A stretch of DNA of 64,000 nt from positions 53,049,579-53,113,578 of the forward strand of contig CM055313.2 in assembly GCA_029255685.2 (NCBI GenBank), in the 5' to 3' direction. Made by a program: the position numbers and the translations under genes. Below the pieces are notes generated by a model that made no database searches, was not told where the DNA came from, and worked only from the letters and a program-made list of their open reading frames with translations. Positions 12,423 to 24,115 of the stretch are shown here, in pieces. The first letter of the stretch is position 1; the number at the start of each line of letters is the position of its first letter. Source of the stretch: Silene conica. Lineage: Eukaryota; Streptophyta; Magnoliopsida; Caryophyllales; Caryophyllaceae.

Positions 12423-12435
12423 CTCTTTAATTTGG

Positions 12436-12565
12436 CACCGTAAATCTCGGTATCGGTCATAATCACGAACCGATTGCAGTGAATCTCAGTGATTTATCGG
12501 GGGATATCTCGTACCAGTAGAGTGAAAATCCGATACAACTTGGCCGGGATTTTGAACCCCATTGT
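12436..12565. mobile_element. Diverged relative of the fold-back MITE
   Basis: Shares blocks with 10673-10841: TAAATCTCGGTATC near the left, GATATCTCGTA and TAGAGTGAAAATCCGATAC in the middle, and GGGATTTTGAACC at the right in place of GAGATTTAAAACC. The terminal repeats are decayed, so this is an older copy. Confidence 0.6.
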
Positions 12566-13345
12566 TGTGCGCCTTGGGTTGATACTCAGGAAGAAAAAAT
12601 TGAAGTTATTAAAAGTCATGTGCAAATCATCCCTGCCTTTAAATGTGACTTTTTTTCCAGCAAAAATATAACCAGCTCAGCCTTACTTTTCCACTTTTTA
12701 CCATCTGCCATTGTTGTTCTTTCTTCTTATCTATATCCAGCTTTTTGCTTATCTTGCTTATGTGAAATCCTCAATACTCATTTTGCACTACTCATCAAAA
12801 CTTCCATTTTGTCATGGGCTTGTTTCTGGTAATTTTGGTAATTTTATTCTTATTTCCCTCCTGTTCTTTGTCATTTTCTTCCCATGGTCTATATTCTTCT
12901 CATTTTTTTAATCTTTCTTCTCTGTTTCTTCTTTGTTTCTGCTTTTTCTTCATTTATCCATCTCTTTAGTTCCTTATCTTCTTTTTGCATCTATGTTCGT
13001 CATATTCTTTTTCTATGCAAATCTAAATGCATCATGTGCAATATTGTCTTCTCTATCCTATATTTGAAGACGCTTATACCATAAATTTATGTCGGATTCG
13101 TATCGGGTTTTCAGATAGTATCAGACATTCACTCCTACAATCTTACTTCTTTTTGGAGTGATAAATCTGGGATCAGAAACACAAGGGCCCAGAACCAAGT
13201 GGGCATTTATGTTCCATTATACAAGTCAAAATCTGAGATACGTGGACTCCACAAATTTCATGAGTTGCCTTTGAGATTCACAATATACGAACTAAATAAA
13301 ATAGCCAACCATAAAAACAAATTACGAGTTATATGCCGAACGTAC
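12566..13345. other. Pyrimidine-rich non-coding stretch
   Basis: The plus strand is strongly T/C-rich between about 12650 and 13080. This gives hydrophobic-looking frames of 60-70 codons that overlap in all frames and carry no motif. I treat them as composition artefacts. Nothing else is recognised. Confidence 0.5.
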
Positions 13346-13452
13346 CGATCCTGGGATCATTAAGAGCAGTTAGACTATAGTACTTTCTGAATTCACCGCC
13401 GCCAGGCTTGGGTAGACTGGTATAGATTCCCTTGAAAGGATTCTCTAAAGCT
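13346..13452 (-). pseudogene. Aconitase exon fragment
   Basis: The minus strand reads [19 protein letters not shown] then [14 protein letters not shown], which matches the N-terminal region of plant cytosolic/mitochondrial aconitate hydratase (citrate to isocitrate). It begins after an acceptor-like TTTTCCCAG and ends at a GTACGT donor right after DPRI, the position where I would expect the family's exon boundary. The rest of the enzyme (about 850 more residues, including the iron-sulphur cysteines) is absent downstream. It lies about 180 bp downstream, on the same strand, of the kinase exon at 13629-14011, so transcription would place two unrelated exons in one transcript. Confidence 0.8.
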
Positions 13453-13628
13453 GGGAAAATATCCACCCAACTCAAAACACATGACGGATAACTAAATCTA
13501 AACAGCCGTTTTTCAGCATATTGGTCTTGTTGTGAATTTTTCTTTTTCAGATCATTATAGGAACTCTCAGTATGTGTAAAGCAAGAAAAGATGACACACA
13601 GAAGCAAATAAACAGAAGAGATACTTGT

Positions 13629-14011
13629 CTGGAGACCTCTTTTACCCAGTTGCTTAATGGCAACATCTATCTTTGTCGAAGGTTCCTCCGAACTCTTGAT
13701 AACCCCTCTATATACACACCCAAATCCTCCCTCTCCAATCCTGCCAGACCAACTGAAACCTTTGGAAGCTGATTTTAGCTCTTGAAAAGTGAAGACTCGC
13801 AAATTGGATGTTGATCTCTAAGACATGCTAAAAAAGGAGTTTTTTCTCATGGACTTGGCACTTGTATCAGAGATATCTTGACGATTGAGATCAGAGCCTG
13901 GTCTGGTTATGTCGTCATCACCAAGGACAGAACTTGATGACAAATTAGATACCAGCTTGAGTGCCTATGGGCCGCTTCTGTCTTCTTCATCAGAGAATTG
14001 AAACACCCCAT
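13629..14011 (-). pseudogene. Receptor-like cytoplasmic kinase (PCRK-like) first exon, broken
   Basis: From an ATG at 14011 the frame gives MGCF, typical of N-myristoylated kinases. One base is lost, and the text then continues FQFSDEEDRSGP, stop, a Ser/Asp-rich linker (LNRQDISDTSAKSMRKNSFF), a second stop, then [34 protein letters not shown] (the Gly-rich loop) and [12 protein letters not shown] (with the ATP-binding Lys). This is the first exon of a class VII receptor-like cytoplasmic kinase of the PCRK/PBL19 type. The donor expected after GLQ (CAG/GT) reads CAG/AC. One frameshift, two stops and a lost donor make it a pseudogene. The rest of the kinase domain is missing; an aconitase exon follows instead. 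Confidence 0.8.
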
Positions 14012-14203
14012 CACTGTTTCAGTAGTAAAAAATGGAACGTTGAAGTTAGATTGAGACAGTAGCAACTTAAGCATAGAGTAGAATGAAGTGATGAAAAAAG
14101 CAATGAGAGGTAAATGATCCTACCTAGTACCTAGTACCTCCCTCCCGAGTCCCGAGTTAATTGTCCACATTTAAACCTTGGTGGTGATTTGAGGTGAAGA
14201 ATG

Positions 14204-17096
14204 TGTAACACCCCGTAATTTCCAAGTCATTATATATTATTAAAATCTTATTTTAGTAATAATAATGTTCCACAATAAATAAAATTCCATTTAAAATATA
14301 TTGTTTTTGACAATGATATTAATATGTCCGTCTTAAAGTTATACTTCTTAAACTTGTGAAACGCTACTCTGTCTTTGTTGCTAATTTTAAGATATTTTAA
14401 AGGCATATCTAGCTTTTGCTTATAAAATAAACGTTTTATATCTTTTTCTTAGCTTTCCAACGCCACCGAAAACATCTTAATACGAGTTCTGTGAAAGAAA
14501 TTATGGCCAAAATACGAAAGGCTGTCGCAGAATATCCGCCGACGAGATGCTCGCTCGTGACTACCTCTTCCACTTGGCCTAAAAACTTTGACACATAGGC
14601 TTAGCACTTCTTAAACTTGGAATTAGAACTTAGGCACATGTTACTAATCACTTCTTCCACATGGCTTAAGACTCTCGACACATGGTTTAACCGTCTCGAC
14701 ACTTGGCGTAAGAGTTTCGACACATGGCCTAAGCTTCAACACATGGCAATAGCTTTCGACACTTGGCTTGAACATGCAACTAGGTTCCTTGCTGCCCAAG
14801 GTCAACCTCCTCCTTCCTTATTCTTCCTTCCTTCATGTTTTTCAGCTAAGAACACCCAAACACAAAGTCACAAACACCATTTTTACACCTCTTTACCTCC
14901 ACCGTAAAACGATCGTAAAATCTTCGTTTCTTATCCGTTTTTGACGATTTTCGCGCCTATCTCTTCCTCTACTCGCCCTCCATATTTCTAGGTTAGAAAA
15001 GTCTAATATATCTTCCTTAATACTCTCTGGTCGTGGCCTTTAAGGCAAGGATTTCAATGCTAACTCGTTTATTTGTGTGTATAGCTAGTTCGGTTGTCCA
15101 AACCGGAGTGGTTTTAAGTTCAAAATCATGCTTATTGAAGAGCTATAAGGTAACGGTGATGGGTTACTCGACTTATCGTCTATGTTTGCATGTGTTCTAT
15201 ATGCTAGTAATGTTTAGTATACTAGAATTGTGTTTGGTTAAATAGTGACATGATTAAGTTCATAAATCATATGTTTGGATGGATTTCATTTTGCATGGTT
15301 GTGATGGGTGATATTCTAGTAGGAAATTCATTAAGGATTGTATTGTTAAATGAGTTTGTGATCTTTGAGGATGATTATTTTGATAGTCTTTCAAGTTCAT
15401 AAAGCTTGGTTTACTTTGGTTATTTGATAAGTTTCAGCACCTTGACAAATCTGTCCATTGTCTTGTACAATTTATTTCGACATCTTAGAGTATCCGTCTT
15501 TGAAAATATTGAAAAGCGACCCCTGTTTATTTTAAGTGTAGATTCTACCTCTAAAATTTCGTAATTTTATTGCATGTCGTTTGTTCACAATAAATTATTT
15601 ACGAACATTGCGCTGAAATACTCGCAGAATGGACAGTAGCTCAACGATTATTTCGAAAACCATTTTTTTACTTTGACACTATTCTGTTCCTTTTCAATAA
15701 TTAAATATTGAAGAGTTTATATGATTTTAGGAGTTTTCTTTGCCCCAAAATGATTTTTTAAACCCGTTTTATGAAGCAATACATTTTGTGTGACGATTTC
15801 TGACACACTGTAAAGATCAGACAATAACCCCCTGTTAAGTTCGTATTTTGAAAATGCTTATTTGACAAACATTGTAGCTAAAGGTCTTATGAATCCGACC
15901 CAACTGGCCTTGTATCATTTCGATTTAATTTGAATTAATTATGAATTTTACGGCAGTGGACAGCTGAAATGTAAAACGCTTTTAAGACTTATGTTTTATT
16001 AATTAGTTCCGTTTATTCTTCTCCCGTATGGAATGGACTTAAGGGTTTTCTTATTTATTGATTGTTGGCTCTTGTATGTAAATGAGTTGGTTAACGGTTA
16101 TGTTAGCTTAAATTGTGTTTTGATGACGGTTATGTTATCTTAAGATGGGTAGGGTGACGGTTATGTTGCCTTGCTTGTGTTTAGGTGATAGTTATGTCAC
16201 CCTAAATTGTGTTGGTAACGGTTTATGTTGCCTTGGTTGTGAATAGATAGCGGTGATACGATTTGTGTATCACTGTAATGAACAAACGCCACTCCTGTTT
16301 GGGATTTTATCTAACTATGTTTGGGATTGGTCGGTGTCCGTGGTTATGCGGCCCGGTCCCCGTGTGTCGTTCGGTGTAGGTTATTACATCGAGAGGTCTG
16401 GCCAGGCCTTAGGCATATAGTTGTCGGTTATGCGCTATACATAGTATCCCGATGACGTGGTTATGCGCTCCGGTAGCTAGGGCGCGGTTATACGTCCTAG
16501 CCTGTTAGTGGAGCGGTTATACTCCCTGACTGTCAGTTGTAGCGGTTATGCTACCTGACGGCGTTCATTCTATTCTTGGTTGTTGTTGTTTGTGTGATTG
16601 GACATGCCATCAAGTGTTGGTCTTGGAGTCGATCACCTGGTTGTTTACCTAATTTTGATTATCATGCTTGGATATTTCTCACATTCACATGTACTACTCC
16701 ATATACAATATGTTCTTATTGTTATCTATTTGTATTTTGACGTAAAGTGGCTGGGAGAACCCTGAGTTACTCCCCACTGACTGTGGCGTTCATGTTTCAT
16801 GAATGTAGGTTGGTGCTGTTTGGGGAAGACGTGTGGCTAGCGAGCATTGTTTATCATTCGAGAATTACCCTTACGTTTAGTTTAGATCTAATTCATGTTG
16901 TTATCGTGGGATACCTTATCCCTTGTTTACTTAAGTATTCATGTAATTTATACTATCTTATTAGTTTTAGTCTTCCGCTTGTTGTTTTGATATTCCGCGA
17001 AAAAGTTTTTATAAATATGTCGAAAAGTTTTTAAAAGTATCGTATTTCCGCTGCGAATTACTTGTTTATTTTTATGCTATATCGCGGGTTGTCACA
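14204..17096 (+). repeat. Element B, 5' LTR
   Basis: Direct copy of 20481-23372. Ends are TG and CA. Contains open stretches (e.g. 15033-15245, 16747-17034) that recur in the other LTR and have no motif; I do not call them genes. The stem-loop array is at 16089-16559. Confidence 0.92.
16089..16559 (+). repeat. Array of about 13 stem-loops with a common GGTTAT loop (5' LTR copy)
   Basis: Each unit is a short inverted repeat around (C)GGTTAT(G/A). Stems, 5' arm / 3' arm: GGTTAAC/GTTAGCT (16089), GATGAC/GTTATC (16122), GGGTGAC/GTTGCCT (16152), GGTGAT/GTCACC with outer TTTA/TAAA (16180; loop AGTTAT), GGTAAC/GTTGCC (16214), CCGT/GCGG (16338), TCGGTGTA/TACATCGA (16371), TATAG+TGT/GCG+CTATA (16416), CGT/GCG with an outer CCG/CGG (16449), GCTAGGGCG/CGTCCTAGC (16476), GTTAG+GGAG/CTCC+CTGAC (16504), GTCAG+GTAG/CTAC+CTGAC (16532). 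One perfect 7-bp hairpin at 16253 (GTGATAC/GTATCAC) has a different loop. Stem sequences differ from unit to unit but stay paired, often through G-T pairs. Confidence 0.85.
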
Positions 17097-17098
17097 GT

Positions 17099-17110
17099 TG
17101 GTATCAGAGC
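17099..17110 (+). promoter_or_regulatory. Element B primer binding site
   Basis: TGGTATCAGAGC, complementary to the 3' end of plant initiator tRNA-Met, two bases after the 5' LTR. It marks the plus strand as the sense strand. Confidence 0.93.
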
Positions 17111-20100
17111 AGTAATGCTCCCGACGCACACATGTGTACCCCAACTTAAATATGAACTTGACCTGAAATAATGAATGAGAGATGGGTAGACTTAAGGACC
17201 AAGTGGTAGTCTGTAATGTGATTGCTCCTTGTTAGGTCTAACATGCATGTTAGTTAATTGTCAATGATTTTATTATTGTGCTCAAGAATAGGTGAACCGT
17301 GAGCTTACCTGTATGGCGATTAAGACTGGTGTCTATTACCGAAGATGGAAGATCCGTGTTATCTTGAAGGATGCTTCTATGTCCCTGAAGATACTCCTTG
17401 TTCATCATGCATCACCTTCTCTTATTCCTTGATGCATATCCTTCTTTTCCGAACTTTTTTCTATCTTAACTCGGAAGTTATTTCCGTAATTCCCAACTTA
17501 ACCTTATCCTTATTACTTACCTTTTCCCTTGGTGCTTCGTATGTAGCATACCTTAGCTGGATATTGAGGATTTTGTTCGAGGATAACCCCTAACCCTTAT
17601 TTTGAGAAGTAATCTGCGACTGAAAATGTTTAAGGAGTATAGTAAGCCATGTCTTGGTAATCCTAATGTTTAGTTGTTTACCCAATTGGTGGGTGGAATT
17701 GGTTGGTGAAATTCCTAGATTAAAGTTTGAGTGGTATACGTAGCTTTTGGAAGAATTTAACCTTGGGAATCATAATTGGGATTTAGAACTAGTGGATTAA
17801 GATGTGTCGCTTTAAGAGTATGGATGAGGTGTTAGAATTCATAAAAATGAATTTGGAAAATATACTTGGGATGTTACGTTTAAGAATAATAATCGTTTAT
17901 AATGATGGATGAGTAGTGAAACGATGTATAAGGTAATCTTTGGTGAATTGACAGAAGTTTACTCTTTTAGTTATTTAAAGGAATTAGTGGTGTAACCTTA
18001 GAGGAGCTACCTAAAGATAATGTCGTTGGATGTCTGATTGATGTAGTAAGGTGCAACTTATGGATTTGTGAGATTTTGAGGTTGCGATGTTTAAAGGACG
18101 TTTCAATTTGTACATAGAGGTGTGAGAAACGTCAATAGTGGATCTTAGGGTTCACGTTTTAAGGTATTAATGAATTATAAGGATTTACGCCTTGCGTGGG
18201 ATTAGAATAGAGTAACTCGATAAGTAATGAAATTTTGGGAATTTAAGGAATTAGAGAGTTGATAATCTATGGAGTATAAAGATTGTGAAGTAGCAATGGT
18301 ATAGAAATGGTTTATCATAGAATATTACAGAAATGTTGTTTGAGTGATTTAAGAAGTGTAGAGACCCGGAATTTTATGAAATTGTTGAAATTGAGATGAT
18401 CATACATCTTTAATTTTTGGAAGAACTTATAGTATGGTCAATCATCTGGGAAAATAATTCCTGGAAAGTGATAGTTCAGTGTGCTTGAATTGGTAAATAG
18501 GAGATGAGAACTTTGTGAGGATTTTGGGAACCCCGAGCCTTGGGAATTGTGTCAGTTCAAATCATAACCTTTCCTCAACGCTTCTCTTCTTCTTTCTTCT
18601 TCCATGCTAATTCCATCGAGTTATGCTTTCATAGCAAAGCTTACTTGACCTCTCTTTACGTCATGTATCTTGTTACCTCTAATGCTTTTTCTTCTTCTCT
18701 TAGCTTCACTTTTGTTGGAGTCTCTCACCTTGTCATCTGGTCTCTTTCTTTCTATCTCTCTCAAGCTCCTATATCGCGTTTGTCTCTAAGTTGTATCATA
18801 TCTTTAACCGTCATCAGTCTTATCCCCTTTCTTCTTGGACTAGGTGTGAGGTTGAATTCGTTTGTGGAATAGTGATATATGCTTAGAGGATCCTTGGTCT
18901 TGTTTTATCGGACATAGTTAAGAGAGTTAACGTTTGGTGACGTTTGGGTAATACTAGGTAATGTGCCATTTTAATGGTTTCAAGTTAAAAGTTTGAAGAT
19001 ATAAGTGCTTCTTGTGGATTAGTACCAACCGTTAGGTTGATAATTCTGGTGTTATCTAAGAGAGTGTTGATGGTTACCTAGAGACGGTTTGGGTGAAAGT
19101 TGTTACTTCTATGAGACTTTTTGTTGGGATGATCACTTTACGTTAATGAAGTATGGTAGTCAAAGTTTAAGAGATGTTTTCTTGATTTGGGTCGATGACA
19201 TTTGACTAGTTTGGTACTTAATGCTTTGGATTTTTAACTCGTAGTCCTACGTTTGGGAATATTTACTGTTCGAAGAATACCGTGTTTATGCTTTTGGGAT
19301 TATTTTATCTGATAGTCCTACGTATGAGAGTAAGTACAATTCCGAGAGTGCTGCTCCCATATCTTTTGTTGTCATATGAGCGTAACAAATTTTGTTTAGA
19401 GGTCTGGAAGTAGGATGGATTCTGGTAAAACATCCTTGTTTTGGGGTTTTACCATGTTTGGAGATCTGTAACATATGCTAGTTGGGTATGAGTTCGACCT
19501 TGTTAGTAATTTTGGATCTAGCTCTATGAAGGATGTTGATTGTTGAGTAATAATTGGGAGTTGTGAAGTCCCTTTGGTAATGGGATACCTTGTATCGTGG
19601 ATGACCTAGAAGTGAGTGACCCAAATTGAGTTGAGGAAGCCTTGAGAGTTTTGCGGTTGAAAGAGCTGTCTTTTGAGGTATGTAAGGAATCATGATGATG
19701 ATGATGTTTCATTTATGGATTGAGTAGTTAGTGATTTCCGTAATCCGAAGAGTTATCTTCCTCCTTAACCATAAACCTCTTTTGTTCATGCCTTTGTTCT
19801 TTTGTTGTTTTTGCCTCTTTGTTCTCTTGTTGAGTACCGTCTTTAATCCTGAAGATGGTAGTTTTGATGCCTTGTTTTTGTTAGCTTCCTTATGACCTTT
19901 TGGGTTTTGATTTCTTGGATAATCCGAACCAACCATCTTTGGTTGATAATATGTAGCTTTCATCCTTGTGTTTTGTTTGAAGTGATATTCAAAATATTTT
20001 CTATTTATATATTTTATAACCGCATTTGTGTTACCTTACTTTTGTTGTTGAAAAACTTTAATTTCTATTACAACCTTACTTTTCACGGTTTCAAAAATGG

Positions 20101-20465
20101 AAGTTTACTTTCGAAATGATATATTTGAAAAAAGCTTGAAATGGTTTATGATTTTGATTGGTGTTAGCGTTGATTTGATGTAAGACTTGTTATTGGAGAC
20201 AACTAATAACTCGTATTACGCTTGTTGACGCATGATATGAATTGGTTTCGGACTAGTCCTTGATTTGGAATATGGGCCTCTTGAATGCGCAACGAGAATC
20301 CTCTTGTTCCATTGATGAGGACTTGTGCTTTTAGAAACTCTTTTCGAAGTCTTTGAAATAAATTTAAGTTTTGTAATATCAAATTTTGGAAAACGCTTTG
20401 GTTATTTACCTTGTCTTTACAACTTACCGTTTTTCTGCTTTCAAGTTTCGAGGACGAAACTTTTT
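17111..20465 (+). other. Element B interior, non-coding
   Basis: About 3.4 kb with no recognisable retroviral domain. Open stretches of 60-110 codons exist (17345-17593 and 18540-18872 plus; 19709-19963 minus), but they follow T/C-rich or A-rich composition and lack motifs. The interior may be an eroded gag-pol region or acquired filler. Confidence 0.75.
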
Positions 20466-20480
20466 AAAAGGTGGGGTGAT
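20466..20480 (+). promoter_or_regulatory. Element B polypurine tract
   Basis: AAAAGGTGGGGTGAT directly before the 3' LTR, the expected plus-strand primer position. Confidence 0.8.
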
Positions 20481-23372
20481 TGTAACACCCCGTAATTTCC
20501 AAGTCATTATATATTATTAAAATCTTATTTTAGTAATAATAATGTTCCACAATAAAAAAAATTCCATTTAAAATATATTGTTTTTGACAATGATATTAAT
20601 ATGTCCGTCTTAAAGTTATACTTCTTAAACTTGTCAAACGCTACTCTATCCTTGTTGCTAATTTTAAGATATTTTAACGGCATATCTAGCTTTTCCTTAT
20701 AAAATAAACGTTTTAGCTTTTTTTCTTAGATTTCCAACGCCACCGAAAACATCTTAATACGAGTTCTGTGGAAGAAATTATGGCCAAAATACGAAAGGCT
20801 GTCGCAGAATATCCGCCGACGAGATGCTCGCTCGTGACTACCTCTTCCACTTGGCCTAAAACCTTCGACACATAGGCTTAGCACTTCTTAAACTTGGAAT
20901 AAGAACTTAGGCACATGTTCTAATCACTTCTTCCACATGGCTTAAGACTCTCGACACATGGTTTAACCGTCTCGACACTTGGCGTAAGAGTTTCGACACA
21001 TGGCCTAAGCTTCAACACATGGCAATAGCTTTCGACACTTGGCTTGAACATGCAACTAGGTTCCTTGCTGCCCAAGGTCATCCTCCTCCTTCCTTATTCT
21101 TCCTTCCTTCATGTTTTTCAGCTAAGAACACCCAAACACAAAGTCACAAACACCATTATTACACCTCTTTACCTCCACCGTAAAACGATCGTAAAATCTT
21201 CGTTTCTTATCCGTTTTTGACGATTTTGGGCCTATCTCTTCCTCTACTCGCCCTCCATCTTTCTAGGTTAGAAAAGTCTAATATATCTTCCTTAATACTC
21301 TCTGTTCGTGGCCTTTAAAGCAAGGATTTCAATGCTAACTCGTTTATTTGTGTGTATAGCTAGTTCGGTTGTCCAAACCAGAGTGGTTTTAAGTTCAAAA
21401 TCATGCTTATTGAAGAGCTATAAGGTAACGGTGATGGGTTACTCGACTTATAGTCTATGTTTTCATGTGTTCTATATGCTAGTAATGTTTAGTATACTAG
21501 AATTGTGTTTGGTTAAATAGTGACATGATTAAGTTCATAAATCATATGTTTGGATGGATTTCATTTTGCATGGTTGTGATAGGTGATATTCTAGTAGGAA
21601 ATTCATTAAGGATTGTATTGTTAAATGAGTTTGTGATCTTTGAGGATGATTAGTTTGATATTCTTTCAAGTTCATAATGCTTGGTTTACTTTGGTTATTT
21701 GATAAGTTTCAGCACCTTGACAAATCTGTTCATTGTCTTGTACAATTTATTTCGACATCTTAGAGTATCCATCTTTGAAAATGTTGAAAAGCGACCCTTG
21801 TTTATTTTAAGTGTAGAGTCTACCTCTAAAATTTTGTAATTTTATTGCATGTCGTTTGTTCACAATAAATTATTTACGAACATTGCGCTGAAATACTCGC
21901 AGAATGGACAGTAGCTCAAAGATTATTTCGAAAACCATTTTTATACTTTGACACTATTCTGGTCCTTTTCAATAATTAAACTTTGAAGAGTTTAGATGAT
22001 TTTAGGAGTTTGCTTTGCCCCAAAATGATTTTTTAAACCCGTTTTATGAAGCAATACATTTTGTGTGATGATTTCTGACACACTGTAAAGATTAGACAAT
22101 AACCCCCTGTTATGTTCGTATTTTGAAAATATTTATTTGACAAATATTGTAGCTAAAAGTCTTATGAATCCGACCCAACTGGCCTTGTATCATTTCGATT
22201 TAATTTGAATTAATTATGAATTTTACGGCAGAGGACAGCTGAAATGTAAAACGCTTTTAAGACTTATGTTTTATTAATCAGTTCCGTTTATTCTTCTCCC
22301 GTATGGAATGGACTTAAGTGTTGTCTTATTTATTGATTGTTGGCTCTTGTATGTAAATGAGTTGGTTAACGGTTATGTTAGCTTAAATTGTGTTTTGATG
22401 ACGGTTATGTTATCTTAAGATGGGTAGGGTGACGGTTATGTTGCCTTTGCTTGTGTTTAAGTGATGGTTATGTCACCCTAAATTATGTTGGTAACGGTTA
22501 TGTTGCCTTGGTTGTGAATAGATAGCGGTGATACGATTTGTGTATCACTATAATGAACAAACGCCACTCCTGTTATGGGATTTTATCTAACTATGTTCGG
22601 GATTGGTCGGTGTCCGTGGTTAAGCGGCCCGGTCCCCGTGTGTCGTTCGGTGTAGGTTATTACATCGAGAGGTCTGGCCAGGTCTTAGGCATATAGTTGT
22701 CGGTTATGCGCTATACATAGTATCCGGATGACGTGGTTATGCGCTCCGGTAGCTAGGGCGCGGTTATACGTCCTAGCTTGTTAGTGGAGCGGTTATACTC
22801 CCTGACTGTCAGTTGTAGCGGTTATGCTACCTGACGGCGTTCATTCGATTCTTGGTTGTTGTTGTTTGTGTGATTGGACATGCCATCAAGTGTTGGTCTC
22901 TGAGTCAATCACCTGGTTGTTTACCTAATTTTGACTATCATGCTTTGATATTTCTCATATTCACATGTACTACTTCATATACAATATGTTCTTATTGTTA
23001 TCTATTTGTATTTTGACGTAAAGGTGCTGGGAGAACCCTGAGTTACTCCCCACTGACTGTGGCGTTCATGTTTCATGAATGTAGGTTAGTGCTGTTTGGG
23101 GAAGACGTGTGGCTAGCGAGCATTGTTGATCATTCAACAATTACCCTTACGTTTAGTTTAGATCTAATTCATGTTGTTATCGTGGGATACCTTATCCCTC
23201 GTTTACTTAAGTATTCGTGTAATTTATACTATCTTATTAGTTTTAGTCTTCCGCTTGTTGTTTTGATATTCCGCGAAAAAGTTTTTATAAATATGTCGAA
23301 AAGTTTTTAAAAGTATCGTATTTCCGCTGCGAATTACTTGTTTATTTTTATGCTATATCGCGGGGTGTCACA
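20481..23372 (+). repeat. Element B, 3' LTR
   Basis: Copy of 14204-17096. Small substitutions and one-base indels are scattered through it. Followed by the target duplication GAATG. Confidence 0.92.
22364..22835 (+). repeat. Stem-loop array, 3' LTR copy
   Basis: Same units as at 16089-16559. Some differ: the fifth loop here is GGTTAT where the 5' LTR has GGTTTAT; the fourth loop is GGTTAT where the other LTR has AGTTAT; the outer stem of the unit near 22723 is a perfect CCGGA/TCCGG here but mismatched in the 5' LTR. The CCGT/GCGG unit carries a loop change (GGTTAA). Confidence 0.85.
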
Positions 23373-23736
23373 GAATGACTATTCATTTCTAGAAATATAA
23401 GTAGAGAAGTGGAGATACGATGTTAAATTAGTGAAAAGCCTAGTTTCATATTATATGCAACAAACCCAATTGATGCTGGAAATGATATTCCTGGAAAGTG
23501 GTAGAATTAGATTTGAGCGGAGTATTGGGAAACCTAATTTAGTTTGAGAATTGAGAGTAACCACCTGTCACTTACAACTTTAACGAGGGTAAATCATAAC
23601 AATTACAAAATCAAACCCATATACACCTCACAAAACTTCAATTCAGCAAGCAAAAACACAAGAACATAACAATATCTTGCAAGTCAGCAGCCGTAAAGTA
23701 CATAAATTGTAGGTCAGACTTAATACAAAGACATAC

Positions 23737-23813
23737 CATAGGAGGAGGAGCCATATGTGGCATACTAATACCATATTGATCCATCATTGGTGGAGGCAAG
23801 CCATACATTCCAC
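23737..23813 (-). other. Exon-like Pro/Met-rich segment
   Basis: Seventy-seven bases between TTGCCTGTAG and a GTATGT donor. The single open frame reads GMYGLPPPMMDQYGISMP then HMAPPPM. Pro/Met/Gly-rich text of this kind is common in RNA-processing proteins, but I cannot name a family. It follows the F-box pseudogene on the same strand and enters in a phase that would need one base from an upstream exon. Confidence 0.4.
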
Positions 23814-23856
23814 CTACAGGCAAGTAATTGCATCAGAGATCCAGAGTTATAAGCGA

Positions 23857-24115
23857 TTCACTTGAGGCAGTGGAATATCGGAGAATCGTGGAAGTCAAGA
23901 GTTGTCATCCGAGAAAAAAGACAACGCATCTTTTTGGATAGGACAGTGGTGACAACAGCATCTTTTGTTGAAAGTCAAGAAAGAATATGAAACAACAACT
24001 CATCTGGTAAGCTACTGATCCTATCAACACGAGGATGCATCACACTGATACTATCAACATCAACATGAGGACTAACACTTGGATGCTGCACAAGCGGCCG
24101 CAACCAGGAATCCAT
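23857..24115 (-). pseudogene. F-box (F-box/FBD/LRR type) N-terminal fragment
   Basis: From ATG at 24115 the minus strand reads MDSWLRPLVQHPS, a spacer, then DRISSLPDELLFHILS, a TGA stop, LSTKDAVVTTVLSKKMRCLF and TTLDFHDSPIFHCLK, stop. The text D-R-I-S-x-L-P-D-E-L-L-x-H-I-L-S followed by L-S-T-K-D-A-V is the F-box of plant F-box/FBD/LRR proteins, which bind SKP1 in ubiquitin ligases. In the family the residue at the stop is normally Phe or Tyr, and the usual RW of SKRW reads KM. The LRR and FBD parts are missing. Clearly non-functional. Confidence 0.82.

Larger units (their letters stand above)
14204..23372 (+). mobile_element. Element B: LARD-like non-autonomous LTR retrotransposon
   Basis: Two LTRs of 2893 and 2892 bp, both starting TGTAACACCCC and ending TGTCACA, flank a 3.4 kb interior. 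The element is bounded by a perfect GAATG target duplication (14199-14203 and 23373-23377). A tRNA-iMet primer site and a polypurine tract are in place. No gag, protease, reverse transcriptase or integrase motif is present in any frame of the interior. Very long LTRs around a non-coding interior are the definition of LARD elements, which are mobilised by a Gypsy partner. The text before the 3' LTR (CGAGGACGAAAC, then AAAAGGTGGGG) is typical of Ty3/Gypsy chromoviruses. The LTRs show many small differences, more than in C or E, so this is an older insertion. Confidence 0.9.

Noticed and set aside
12620..13084. Overlapping hydrophobic frames suggesting a membrane protein
   Set aside because: They occur in all frames of a T/C-rich stretch and share no motif, so composition explains them.
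15033..15245. 70-codon frame repeated at 21308-21520, looking like two related genes
   Set aside because: Both lie at the same place in the two LTRs of element B; they are copies by LTR duplication, without a domain.
16089..16559. Regular short repeats that could suggest a CRISPR-like array
   Set aside because: Plant LTR context, no constant repeat plus unique spacer of fixed length, no cas genes. The 27-bp array at 39131-39269 is also a direct tandem repeat without spacers.
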